DNA of 64,000 nt from Bradyrhizobium sp. LHD-71 (GTDB lineage: Bacteria; Pseudomonadota; Alphaproteobacteria; Rhizobiales; Xanthobacteraceae), in assembly GCF_031157255.1 (NCBI RefSeq), contig NZ_JAVIFX010000019.1, positions 62,001 through 126,000 of the forward strand, given 5' to 3'. Shown here one piece after another: positions 7,851 to 16,044 of the stretch. The notes beneath the pieces are model-generated. The model searched no databases. It had not been told where the DNA came from and worked only from the letters and a program-made list of their open reading frames with translations. Made by a program: the position numbers and the translations under genes. Positions within the stretch are counted from its first letter, which is position 1. Each line of letters opens with the position of its first letter.

Positions 7851-8954
7851 TTGAAGCGCGCTGCAACGATACTGGTCGCCTTCGCCATGCTGCTCTTGCC
7901 CTCGTTTGCGGGCGCGCAAGCCACGGTCGGCGTCGGTATTTCACCGCAGGGTGTCCTCAATGTCGGTGTGAAGGACGCACCGCCGTTCGCGATGAAGCGG
8001 CCGGATGGGGACTGGCAAGGCATCAGCATCGATCTCTGGCGGAAGCTCGCGCAGGATGCCGGCCTCGCGTTTCGCTTCGTGGAAGCGCCGACGGTCAACG
8101 GCCTGATCGAAGGAGCAGCTAACGGCAGCTTCGACATTGCGGTCGCCGCATTGACGGTCACTGCCGGTCGGGAGCGTGTCGTCGATTTCACGCACAGCTA
8201 TTACGTCAGTGGCCTCGGCATCGCCGTTCCAGCGGAAGGCGTGATGAGCTGGACGCCGGTGGTGCGCGCGATCACGTCCTTCGGCTTTATTCAGGCCGTC
8301 CTCGCCCTGGTTGGACTGGCACTGGCGACGGGATTCGCCGTCTGGCTTTGCGAGCGGCGCCGGAACGAGAGCTTTTCGGGCGGCGTCGCCAGGGGGCTGA
8401 CGTCGAGCGTGTGGTGGTCGACGCTGGCGATGACGCAGCGCTCGCCGACAGGTTCAGGACCGATGACCCTGCCGGGCCGATTGATCGCAATCATCTGGAT
8501 GGTCACCTCGATCGTCGCGCTCGCGGTGTTCACGGCGGGCGTCACCTCGGTGCTGACCACCAGGCAGTTGCAGGGCGCGGTGAACGGCGTCGGCGATCTT
8601 GGCTCGGTTCACGTCGGCACGGTGGCGGGGACCGCGGCGGAAGAGACGCTGGCGCGAATGAATGTTGGCAATGTCGGCTTTGCGACGCCGATCGACGGCC
8701 TGAAGGCGCTCCGGCGAGGAGAGATCGACGCGTTCGTCTACGACCGACCGTTGCTCGCCTGGCATATCCGCCAGGGGGACGCCGGGTCGGTCAGTGCGAT
8801 CAGGCTCCTCGATGTGCTGTTCGATCCGCAGAGCTATGCGTTCGCGCTGCCGAACGGCAGTCCCCTGCGCGAGCAGCTCTCGATTGCCATCCTGAGCGAT
8901 CTGCAAAGCGACTGGTGGACACAGACGCGCTCGCGTTATCTCGGCGCGAATTGA
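7851..8954 (+). CDS. Ionotropic-glutamate-receptor-like protein, filter degenerate
   Basis: 367 residues starting at TTG. Signal peptide (residues 1-23, ending A-G-A-Q). The first half of a periplasmic amino-acid-binding domain (L-N-V-G-V-K-D-A-P-P-F) is followed by a membrane block (about residues 142-236: helix, C-E-R-R-R-N, re-entrant W-W-S-T-L-A-M-T, helix I-I-W-M-V-T-S). Then comes the second half of the binding domain, ending near W-W-T-Q-T-R. This is the split ligand-domain layout of prokaryotic GluR0-type channels. The expected T-V-G-Y-G-D filter is replaced by T-Q-R-S-P-T-G-S-G, so potassium conduction is doubtful. It follows the histidine kinase gene by 77 bp on the same strand, and a signalling link is possible. 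Ligand not predictable. Confidence 0.82.
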   Translation: MKRAATILVAFAMLLLPSFAGAQATVGVGISPQGVLNVGVKDAPPFAMKRPDGDWQGISIDLWRKLAQDAGLAFRFVEAPTVNGLIEGAANGSFDIAVAALTVTAGRERVVDFTHSYYVSGLGIAVPAEGVMSWTPVVRAITSFGFIQAVLALVGLALATGFAVWLCERRRNESFSGGVARGLTSSVWWSTLAMTQRSPTGSGPMTLPGRLIAIIWMVTSIVALAVFTAGVTSVLTTRQLQGAVNGVGDLGSVHVGTVAGTAAEETLARMNVGNVGFATPIDGLKALRRGEIDAFVYDRPLLAWHIRQGDAGSVSAIRLLDVLFDPQSYAFALPNGSPLREQLSIAILSDLQSDWWTQTRSRYLGAN

Positions 8955-9079
8955 AGTACGTCGGCACCGGCGCAAATCTCTGCGAGCCGCCGAGCGGGAT
9001 TCCGGGACGCGATCGACGGCATTGAACAGGGGCTCTTCTCGGAGTCCTCTTTACGAGCCTCGTCTTCGGAGTGACTGAG

Positions 9080-9649
9080 TCATGCCCGGTAGTTGACGGT
9101 GTCGATGCGCCAGCCGTCGATGAGCCGGTCGATCCGCGTTATCGACAAGGGATCGATGACGAAGCGCAAGGCGTTTTCGGCGGCGAGATCCAGTGCAATC
9201 GCGAGTGCGGCCCGGATCGTGCCCGAGTGAACGATGAGAATCACATCGCCGGCAGGAAGCGCCGCCAGCCCCGCGGCAACCCGTTCGATCTGATCGACGA
9301 AGCTCTCGCCGCCCGGCGGCCGGTTGTCGGCGGGCGCACGCCAGAATTCCTCATAGGCGCTGCCAAGCTCGCGTGCGAGTTCGTCGTGGCGACGCCCTGT
9401 CCATGTGCCGAAATCCTGTTCGCGAAAGGTCGCGTTCTTGGTGGGACTCAAGCCAAGCGCCAGCGCTGTCTCCCAGGTCCGGCGTGCGGGACTGCAGAAC
9501 GCCGAACCCGCAGCGGGCAGCTCGCGCCGCACGGCGTCGAAATGCGCGGTGTCGCCAAGGTCTGCCGGTGTGCCAGGGGCATGGATCACGCCGCGTGGTC
9601 CTGCCACGGGCGCGTGCCGAACAAGCCAGAGTCTGGACTCCGCGCTCAT
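9080..9649 (-). CDS. cobC: Histidine phosphatase, probable alpha-ribazole phosphatase
   Basis: 189 residues. R-L-W-L-V-R-H-A-P near the N-terminus carries the catalytic RH motif, F-G-x-W-T-G-R follows, and the second histidine is in I-V-H-S-G-T. This is the phosphoglycerate-mutase-like histidine phosphatase family. Its place directly after cobS, overlapping by 4 bp (ATGA), points to removal of the phosphate from alpha-ribazole-5'-phosphate (or adenosylcobalamin 5'-phosphate) in nucleotide-loop assembly of cobalamin. The ATG at 9649 is chosen because the R-H-A motif follows at once and the overlap fits; the longer upstream frame is the shadow of cobS. The exact substrate is inferred from context. 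Confidence 0.85.
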   Translation of the reverse strand: MSAESRLWLVRHAPVAGPRGVIHAPGTPADLGDTAHFDAVRRELPAAGSAFCSPARRTWETALALGLSPTKNATFREQDFGTWTGRRHDELARELGSAYEEFWRAPADNRPPGGESFVDQIERVAAGLAALPAGDVILIVHSGTIRAALAIALDLAAENALRFVIDPLSITRIDRLIDGWRIDTVNYRA

Positions 9650-10422
9650 GCCGGATGCGGCGCCAGCGCCGCCGCCATCAGCAGCAGGATCGCGGTCTCG
9701 GCGACTTGTTCCGCGCCGCCGAGCACATCGCCGGTCTGCCCGTTGATCTGTCGTTGCGCCAACATTGCCATGCCGCAAGCGCTCGCGGTTGCGGCAAGCG
9801 CAGCCACCACCGCAGCCGGCCACGGCAACACGAGGAAGGCGATCAGGAGTGCGGACGTCACGGCGCCTGCGGCGGTCGCGCGCGTCGGTGTGCCGGCCGT
9901 CGCGGCGAGCCCGTCCTGACGTGCATTTGGCAAAGCTCTGACCATGACGGGAAGAATGCCACGCGCCAGCGCGTGGCAGGCTACGAGGACAGGCAAGACG
10001 GTTGTCTCGGGCAACGCAGCGAGCGCCGACAACTTGACGGCGAAGCTGACGAGCAGGATCAGCGCGCCATAGGTGCCGAGCCGGCTGTCGCGCATGATCT
10101 CGAGCTTCGAGGCCTTGTCGTGGCCGCCGCCGAAGCCGTCCGCGACATCGGCAAGCCCGTCCTCGTGCAAGGCGCCCGTGAGCAGCGCGCTGATTCCCAG
10201 CGCAAGCGCGGCGGCTGCCGCTCGCGGCAGATCGAGCGCAACCAACGCGAGGTAGCAGATACCCACCGCAAATCCGATGGCCGCGCCGACGATGGGGAAG
10301 ACGCGATGCGCGCGCACGAAATTGACGGGCGTCGGCCCGTCCGGATGTGGCATCGGCAGGCGCGTGAGGAAGGCAATTGCCGTGCGAAGATCGCTGAGCA
10401 ATTCCGTTGTGATAGAGGTCAT
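9646..10422 (-). CDS. cobS: Adenosylcobinamide-GDP ribazoletransferase (cobalamin synthase)
   Basis: 258 residues, integral inner-membrane protein (called CobV in Pseudomonas denitrificans nomenclature). It joins adenosylcobinamide-GDP and alpha-ribazole to complete the lower ligand. A-I-A-F-L-T-R-L-P near the N-terminus, G-A-L-H-E-D-G-L-A-D-V-A-D-G-F-G-G (acidic metal-binding motif) and the following M-R-D-S-R-L-G-T-Y-G are family hallmarks, with about six hydrophobic helices. ATG 10422 is preferred over TTG 10449, which would run almost into the divergent cobT start. The cobT gene begins 36 bp away in the opposite direction, so both promoters share a very small space. No riboswitch could be fitted into those 36 bp. 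Confidence 0.95.
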   Translation of the reverse strand: MTSITTELLSDLRTAIAFLTRLPMPHPDGPTPVNFVRAHRVFPIVGAAIGFAVGICYLALVALDLPRAAAAALALGISALLTGALHEDGLADVADGFGGGHDKASKLEIMRDSRLGTYGALILLVSFAVKLSALAALPETTVLPVLVACHALARGILPVMVRALPNARQDGLAATAGTPTRATAAGAVTSALLIAFLVLPWPAAVVAALAATASACGMAMLAQRQINGQTGDVLGGAEQVAETAILLLMAAALAPHPA

Positions 10423-10458
10423 CAGCCGGCCATTTTGATTCTGCAACAACGGAAAGTC

Positions 10459-11475
10459 ATGCGATTCGATAGTCTAGACGATATTGCCGCGTTTTGTCGT
10501 GACTTGCCGCGGGGCAACGCGGCCGCCGCATCGGTTGCCGCTGCGCGTCAGGCGAAGCTGACCAAGCCTCCGGGGAGTCTCGGCCGCCTTGAGAGCCTGG
10601 TCGAATGGATGGCGCGCTGGCAGGGCAGCGAAATGCCGCATCTCGAACGTGCCGCGGTCGCAGTGTTTGCCGGCAATCACGGCGTCGTTGCACGCGGCGT
10701 TTCCGCCTATCCGCAACAGGTCACCGAGCAGATGGTGCAGAATTTCGCCGCGGGAGGGGCTGCGATCAACCAGATCGCGCGACTGGCCGACGCGGTGCTG
10801 CGCGTCGTGCCGATCGATCTTGCGCGGCCGACGAGCGACTTCACCCTTGCTCCGGCGATGGACGTCGACGAGTTCCTGACAGCGGTCGACATCGGCTACT
10901 GCACGGTCGAGCCTGACGACGACCTGCTTGCCGTCGGTGAAATGGGGATTGGCAACACGACGGCGGCTTCGGCCTTGTGTGCGGCGCTGCTCGGCGGTGA
11001 CACGGCGCGCTGGATCGGCCGTGGCACGGGCGTGAATGATGACGGCCTGGAGCGCAAGCGCGCTGCGGTGGCGGCGGCGCTCTCCTGCCACGCGGCCATT
11101 CTCGGCAGCCCGCTGCAGGTCGCTGTCGCACTGGGCGGGCGTGAACTGGCCGCGATCGCCGGCGCCGTGCTCGCCGCGCGACAGTACGGCATCCCGGTCC
11201 TGCTTGACGGCTTCGTTGCCACCGCAGCGATGCTGCCGCTCGCGCGGCTCGATCCAGGCATTTTGGACCATTGCCGCGCGGCGCATGTCTCAGCTGAGGC
11301 CGGCCACCGGTTGCTGTTGCGCGAACTCGGCCTGACGCCTTTGCTCGATCTTGACATGAGGCTGGGCGAAGCGTCGGGCGCCGCCACGGCGATCCTGCTG
11401 CTGCGCGCGGCGCTCGCGTGCCACGCGGGCATGGCTACATTTTCGCAGGCCGGCGTTACCGACTCAAATGGATGA
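10459..11475 (+). CDS. cobT: Nicotinate-nucleotide-dimethylbenzimidazole phosphoribosyltransferase
   Basis: 338 residues; CobU in Pseudomonas denitrificans nomenclature. It makes alpha-ribazole-5'-phosphate from nicotinate mononucleotide and 5,6-dimethylbenzimidazole. K-P-P-G-S-L-G-R-L-E at the N-terminus, F-A-G-N-H-G-V, the glycine-rich E-M-G-I-G-N-T-T-A-A-S-A-L and the catalytic-region glutamate (E280, in H-V-S-A-E-A-G-H) are all present, and the length is normal. It is divergent from cobS/cobC. The frame is open far upstream, but that part has no conserved sequence and lies antisense to cobS. It is not the cobaltochelatase subunit that shares the name CobT. Confidence 0.95.
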   Translation: MRFDSLDDIAAFCRDLPRGNAAAASVAAARQAKLTKPPGSLGRLESLVEWMARWQGSEMPHLERAAVAVFAGNHGVVARGVSAYPQQVTEQMVQNFAAGGAAINQIARLADAVLRVVPIDLARPTSDFTLAPAMDVDEFLTAVDIGYCTVEPDDDLLAVGEMGIGNTTAASALCAALLGGDTARWIGRGTGVNDDGLERKRAAVAAALSCHAAILGSPLQVAVALGGRELAAIAGAVLAARQYGIPVLLDGFVATAAMLPLARLDPGILDHCRAAHVSAEAGHRLLLRELGLTPLLDLDMRLGEASGAATAILLLRAALACHAGMATFSQAGVTDSNG

Positions 11476-11488
11476 CGCTTGACGTGCC

Positions 11489-12157
11489 TTACCAGACGAA
11501 CGGGATGAACCGGTAGCGCACACGCGCGGCGTAGTCGTCGTAGCCGCTGAGCTCGTTGCGCAGGGTGCGCTCCTCGTGGACAGCGCGCCAGGCGATGCCC
11601 AGCATGAACAGCACGGAAAGTGCGACGCCGCGCCACGAGCCGAGCAACAGCGCGATGCCGGGAAAGAGAAACAACGTACCGGCGTACATGGGATGACGCA
11701 CGATCGCGTATGGACCGGTGTCGATCACTTTCTGGTTCTCCTGCAGCTTCACCACCGGCGCGGCAAAGGCGTTCTCGCGAAACGTCCACCACGTGCAGAA
11801 TCCATAAAGCAATACCCCAAGGGCGCCCAGGAACTGCAGCCATGGCGGCACCGCGGCGAAGTTCGTGCGCGCTGCGTCCCAACCCATGAACGCCATCCAG
11901 CCGCAGAAGGCCAGGATGAAAAGACTGAGCCAGACCCGGTCTCAGGGCTTCTGCGCCCGCTGAATTGGCGATGACATGCGCTCGCGCAACAGGCTCGGGC
12001 TATGCTTGGAGAGCCAGAGAGCCATTGCCACGCCGCCCACGGCAAACAGGCCGATGAGTGTCCATGCGCCGGGAAATGCCAGCGTGCCGGCTGGCCAAAA
12101 GATCAAGACGGCGAGCAGGGCCGTCCAGATCAGCATCTGTAGCAGAATCAAGATCAT
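11489..12157 (-). pseudogene. Isoprenylcysteine-methyltransferase-like membrane protein, in-frame TGA
   Basis: Two open frames, 12157-11942 and 11896-11489, are in the same phase and separated only by TGA at 11942-11944. Read through the stop they give one protein of about 222 residues: an N-terminal half of two helices ending Q-R-A-Q-K-P, then (stop), then D-R-V-W-L-S-L-F and the ICMT/PEMT-type core with G-P-Y-A-I-V-R-H-P-M-Y-A-G and the late E-E-R-T-L-R-N-E. Family members usually have K-P-W-D at the junction, so one TGG to TGA change explains the break. The start ATG has GGGAAGG 6 bp upstream. Either a recent nonsense mutation or a sequencing error; the rest of the gene looks undecayed. 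Confidence 0.8.
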
Positions 12158-12276
12158 CGTGCGCCTTCCCACGAGTTTGCGCGCCTCGTCTGCATCCTGC
12201 GTCGGCGCGCAAAGGCAGGCTCCAGTATCGCTCTGCCCGAAGCCGCCCTGAGGTGGACGGCTCGATAATTGGTGTT

Positions 12277-12298
12277 ATATTCGGTATATGCCGAATAT
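12277..12298. promoter_or_regulatory. Candidate autoregulatory operator of the GbsR/MarR gene
   Basis: ATATTCGG - six bases - CCGAATAT, perfect 8-bp arms. It overlaps the first possible start codon (ATG 12288) of the regulator gene, the usual position for MarR-type self-repression. Confidence 0.55.
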
Positions 12299-12755
12299 GT
12301 CAAACAAACGGATGGCCGCATCGGAGGCCCGATTCATCGAAGATATCGCCCGGCTTCTGCTGCCGTGGGGCGTGCCGTCGACCGCGGCGCGCCTCTACGG
12401 TTACCTTTTGCTCAGCGCGGAGCCGGCCGACCTGGATCGCATCGCGCGCGACCTTGAGATCGGCAAGAGCAGCGCCAGTGTCGCCGCGCGGCTCCTCGAG
12501 AAATACATGCTTGTGCGTCGCCTCGGCGTGCGCGGCAGCAAGCGCGTCCTTTACGAGGTCTCCGACAACTATGTCGACATGCTGGCCGAGCAGAACCGCC
12601 TGCTGCAGGCGCTCGCGGACGTGCTGCGGGCGGGCACCCGCGTCACCAGATCCCGTGCGACACGCGATCGTCTTGCCGAGATGGCGGATTTCTATCTGGT
12701 CGTGCGTCAGGGCATGGACGCCACGTTCGATCGCTGGCGCGCGAAAAAGCGATAA
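12288..12755 (+). CDS. GbsR/MarR-family transcriptional regulator
   Basis: 155 residues. A winged helix-turn-helix of the GbsR type: A-R-L-Y-G-Y-L-L-L-S, D-L-E-I-G-K-S-S-A-S-V-A-A-R-L-L-E-K-Y-M-L-V and G-S-K-R-V-L-Y. A C-terminal helical dimerisation part ends F-D-R-W-R-A-K-K-R. Three in-frame starts (12288, 12297, 12312) are possible and none has a clear ribosome site. Because the inverted repeat 12277-12298 covers the first two, the functional start may be 12312 or the mRNA may be leaderless. The FAD monooxygenase gene follows 99 bp downstream on the same strand and is the likely regulated partner. Confidence 0.85.
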   Translation: MPNMSNKRMAASEARFIEDIARLLLPWGVPSTAARLYGYLLLSAEPADLDRIARDLEIGKSSASVAARLLEKYMLVRRLGVRGSKRVLYEVSDNYVDMLAEQNRLLQALADVLRAGTRVTRSRATRDRLAEMADFYLVVRQGMDATFDRWRAKKR

Positions 12756-12854
12756 GCGCTGGGGCGTGCGGGACCGGTCTTTCGTCGTTGCACGCGATGG
12801 AGCAAGACCGCGGGCTGTGCGTTGGTCGATTGTGCTTCAGCGGGAGGCTCCGAC

Positions 12855-14051
12855 GTGAAGATTGCCATTAACGGTGCAGGTGTCGCCGGTCCCACGCTTG
12901 CCTACTGGCTGCGCCGGTACGGACACGAGCCGGTGCTGATCGAAGTGGCGCCGCGCCTGCGAACGGGCGGCTACGTCATCGACTGCTGGGGTACCGGCTA
13001 CGACGTCGTCGAAAAGATGGGGTTGCTGCCGATGCTTCGCGAACAGGCCTACAATGTCGGCGAGTGGCGGCTGGTGGATGGCGAAGGCCACAGGACGGGC
13101 GGCATTTCCACCTCGACGCTCAATCATCTCACGCACGGCCGAGCCATGACGCTGCAGCGAGGAGCGCTGGCATCGACGATCTACGGCGCGGTGTCGAATG
13201 ACGTCGAAACGATCTTCGGCGATTCGGTCGCCGCGATCGAGGAAAATGGAGACGGCGTTCGCGTCAGCTTCGATCGCCATCCGGCGCGGGATTTCGATCT
13301 CGTCATCGGCGCGGATGGGCTGCATTCCCGCGTCCGCGAGATTGCCTTCGGCCCCGAGAGCGCGTTCGAGATCGGCCTTGGCTACCATGTCGCCGCCTTC
13401 GAGGTGACGGGGTATCGGCCGCGCGACGAACTTGCGTATGTCAGCCACAATGTGCCTGGGCGGCAGATATCGCGCTTCGCGCTTCGCAACGACAAAACGA
13501 TCTTTCTGCTGGTGTTCGACACCGCCTTGATGGGCGGCCGCTCGCCGTCCACGCCCGGCGAACGCAAGGCCGTGCTGCGCGACGTCTTTGGCGGCGTGGC
13601 TTGGGAAGCGCCGCAGATCCTCGCCGCGATGGAGGCTGACGATGACATCTATTTCGATCGCGTCAGTCAGATCCGCATGGAGCAATGGTGGAAAGGCCGT
13701 GCCGCCCTGATCGGCGATGCCGCGGCGGCCGTCAGTCTGCTGGCTGGTGAGGGCACGGGGCTCGGCATGGCCGAAGCCTACGTGCTCGCCGGCGAGCTGA
13801 GCGCAGCTGCCGATGACCACGCCACGGGCTTTCGTCGTTATGCGGAGGTCATCGGCGCCTTCGTCCGTCGCAAGCAGGACAACGCGAAGGCGATGGCCGC
13901 GTCGATGGTTCCGAAGAGCGCATTACGGATCAAGCTGCGCGATGTCGCCACGCGCCTGATGGCCATACCGTTTCTCGCCGATTATTTCATCGGTCGCGAC
14001 ATGAGGGAGAGCATCGATCTTCCCGACTATTCGAAATGGCTGGCGAGATGA
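12855..14051 (+). CDS. FAD-dependent monooxygenase
   Basis: 398 residues. It opens with the Rossmann FAD-binding motif I-N-G-A-G-V-A-G-P-T-L-A-Y-W-L-R-R. D-L-V-I-G-A-D-G-L-H-S-R-V-R is the DG motif and L-I-G-D-A-A-A-A-V-S the GD motif. The overall pattern is that of class A flavin hydroxylases (para-hydroxybenzoate hydroxylase / TetX group), which hydroxylate aromatic or antibiotic substrates using NAD(P)H. GTG 12855 is preferred: GGGAGG lies 9 bp before it. Preceded by a GbsR/MarR regulator, which suggests an inducible detoxification or catabolic unit. The substrate is not predictable. Confidence 0.9.
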   Translation: MKIAINGAGVAGPTLAYWLRRYGHEPVLIEVAPRLRTGGYVIDCWGTGYDVVEKMGLLPMLREQAYNVGEWRLVDGEGHRTGGISTSTLNHLTHGRAMTLQRGALASTIYGAVSNDVETIFGDSVAAIEENGDGVRVSFDRHPARDFDLVIGADGLHSRVREIAFGPESAFEIGLGYHVAAFEVTGYRPRDELAYVSHNVPGRQISRFALRNDKTIFLLVFDTALMGGRSPSTPGERKAVLRDVFGGVAWEAPQILAAMEADDDIYFDRVSQIRMEQWWKGRAALIGDAAAAVSLLAGEGTGLGMAEAYVLAGELSAAADDHATGFRRYAEVIGAFVRRKQDNAKAMAASMVPKSALRIKLRDVATRLMAIPFLADYFIGRDMRESIDLPDYSKWLAR

Positions 14052-14098
14052 CCGGGCGTCCGTAAAGACGTCCTTTCGCGGGTCTGCGGAAGCCGGGT

Positions 14099-15904
14099 CT
14101 ACGAGAGCATCTTTGCATTCGCCATACTCACGAATATCTCAACTCGCTTGCGACGAAGCTTCCCCGGCTTGTACTTGTCCAGCCAATCATCGCTCTCCCT
14201 GAGAAACAGGCTGCTTTCCGCGGCAGCGCCTGACGGGCGGCCATCGCCCAAGCTGGCCTGCTGGATAGAGCGGAAGTAGTAGTGAAAGAACAGCCGATTG
14301 AATTCAGTGAAGTAGATATCGGCGACGCGCTCATTGCCCCGGATCAGCAACATGTTCTCGTCATTGTCGTTGATGGACGGATCGGAGAAATTGGCAGATC
14401 CCGTGATGACGATCGGATCTTCCCCCAGCGGATCCTTCAGCAAGAACTTCGAATGGACATAGCTGACATGGGTGTTGAGGCTCAGTGTCCGCGCATTCGT
14501 TTCTCGCGTCCATTGGTAAAGGGCGTCCCGCAGATACGATCCCCACGCCTGATAGACATTGTGGGAAACCTTCAGCTCGATAAACGGGGCTTTTGAGCGG
14601 GGATTTGGCTTGTCCTGCTTTTCGAGAAGCAGGAAGCTGACATGGCTGTCGGCGTCGTTGTCGACCAGTTTGTCCTTGAAGCGCTTGTTGACGCCGAATG
14701 CGAGCGTGACGCATGCGACGCTGTCCGCTTGATCAAGCGCCGCAGCATACATCTCGAGCACCTCGTCGCCCCTTCGCGGGCTGAAGACGGCTGAGGTGCC
14801 CTCCGGGATATCCTGCCACGTCTGGGGCACCTCTCGTAGTTCCATAACGGCTTCGCGAAATTTCGTTTTTCTTGCAGTGGACGTCTTCCGATCATCGCCG
14901 TCTTTTGAGCCCGGATCTGTCTGAAGAAGATTCCAGTAGTCACGAAACGCAGCGGCGATCTCGGCATTTCGCACCCAATGACCGACATTGGTCTGTCCGT
15001 GAATCCCGCCGACGGAAAGATTGGTCGATCCGGTCCATACTTCCGCAGGTGTCTCGGCCGACCCGCGCAGCAGGATCATGAACTTATTGTGCTGAATGCT
15101 GCTTGGATTGTTCTTGCGCCAACGCGCTATTGCGCTCGCCGGCAACTTGGCCGCCTTCACCGTCCGTTTGTTCTCTTCCTTCGGGAAGCTCTCTTTGTGC
15201 TTGCCGTCCTTATCGGTCGATTCGTTGTCCTTGGCGTCGAGAATGAGGCGGACGGTGATGCCGCGATCAATCGCCTGCTTCAGCCTCTGTGCGACAGCCA
15301 AATAGCGAAACTCGTAGAAGCAGCCGAGGATGGTGTCGCCAGGCCTTGCGCCATCGATGAATCTCAGCAGAGCATCATCCAGGTCGCGGCTCAACCACTG
15401 CAATGCCTCTTCACGTTTCTTCGGATCCTCAATTTCATCCGGCGACTTGTTGTCGAATCTGCGACTATAAGCTTGGCTGCTCGCGACGCCGCGATTGAAA
15501 AATATGTCGTGCTCCCCATCGGAGAACAACGGCTCGGTCTGCACGGCGATGCGGATGGGCTCTGCACCACGGTCGATATTCTTTGGTTTGCCCTTCAAGG
15601 GATGAAAATAATAGACGTAGTCACGACCTTCCTTTGCGGTGAAGTCATCCCAAACGAAGCTTTGGATGGGGTGGTCGTACGTGCTGACGCTCGTCGTCTC
15701 GTCCGGCCGTGGGATGACCGATCTGAAAACCTTCATGCCGTAGACGTAGTAGCGCTGATCTTCCTTTGGATCATGACGCTCTACCGCGAATCCCAACAGG
15801 CCCTCAGGATCCGCCTCACGGAAATCAATGGCGAATGACACCGTATTGATGCCGGTTACCGCGTAAACGCGATAGCCGCCGGTTTTCTCCGAAACGAAAT
15901 GCAT
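14099..15904 (-). CDS. Phospholipase D-like protein, two HKD motifs
   Basis: 601 residues. Two phospholipase D active-site blocks are visible. The first is H-N-K-F-M-I-L (about residue 271) followed by W-T-G-S-T-N-L-S; the second is H-S-K-F-L-L-K-D (about residue 484) followed by I-T-G-S-A-N-F-S-D. The first motif lacks the aspartate of HxKx4D. There is no signal peptide or membrane helix, so it is cytoplasmic, and the 200-residue N-terminal region has no family I recognise. Such proteins hydrolyse phosphodiesters in lipids or nucleic acids. ATG 15904 is chosen: CAGGGGCGAG precedes it. Gene stands alone, convergent with the monooxygenase and divergent from the epimerase. A defence or nuclease role is possible but unsupported by neighbours. 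Confidence 0.82.
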   Translation of the reverse strand: MHFVSEKTGGYRVYAVTGINTVSFAIDFREADPEGLLGFAVERHDPKEDQRYYVYGMKVFRSVIPRPDETTSVSTYDHPIQSFVWDDFTAKEGRDYVYYFHPLKGKPKNIDRGAEPIRIAVQTEPLFSDGEHDIFFNRGVASSQAYSRRFDNKSPDEIEDPKKREEALQWLSRDLDDALLRFIDGARPGDTILGCFYEFRYLAVAQRLKQAIDRGITVRLILDAKDNESTDKDGKHKESFPKEENKRTVKAAKLPASAIARWRKNNPSSIQHNKFMILLRGSAETPAEVWTGSTNLSVGGIHGQTNVGHWVRNAEIAAAFRDYWNLLQTDPGSKDGDDRKTSTARKTKFREAVMELREVPQTWQDIPEGTSAVFSPRRGDEVLEMYAAALDQADSVACVTLAFGVNKRFKDKLVDNDADSHVSFLLLEKQDKPNPRSKAPFIELKVSHNVYQAWGSYLRDALYQWTRETNARTLSLNTHVSYVHSKFLLKDPLGEDPIVITGSANFSDPSINDNDENMLLIRGNERVADIYFTEFNRLFFHYYFRSIQQASLGDGRPSGAAAESSLFLRESDDWLDKYKPGKLRRKRVEIFVSMANAKMLS

Positions 15905-16044
15905 TGCTCGCCCCTGCTGAGCACGGCGGGAAGCGATTGAAAATGCCGGTTCCGGCCGATATGACAACCGTACCGTCAGGTTGTGACGAACTTATCTCAT
16001 GATGGACGCTGGCGTTCCCGTCGCTTGTGGAGGAACAGAGCAGG

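Noticed and set aside
9373-10458. Long plus-strand frame upstream of cobT that would more than double the protein
   Set aside because: It is antisense to cobS and cobC, has an Arg-rich composition without family sequence, and cobT has its normal start and length at 10459.
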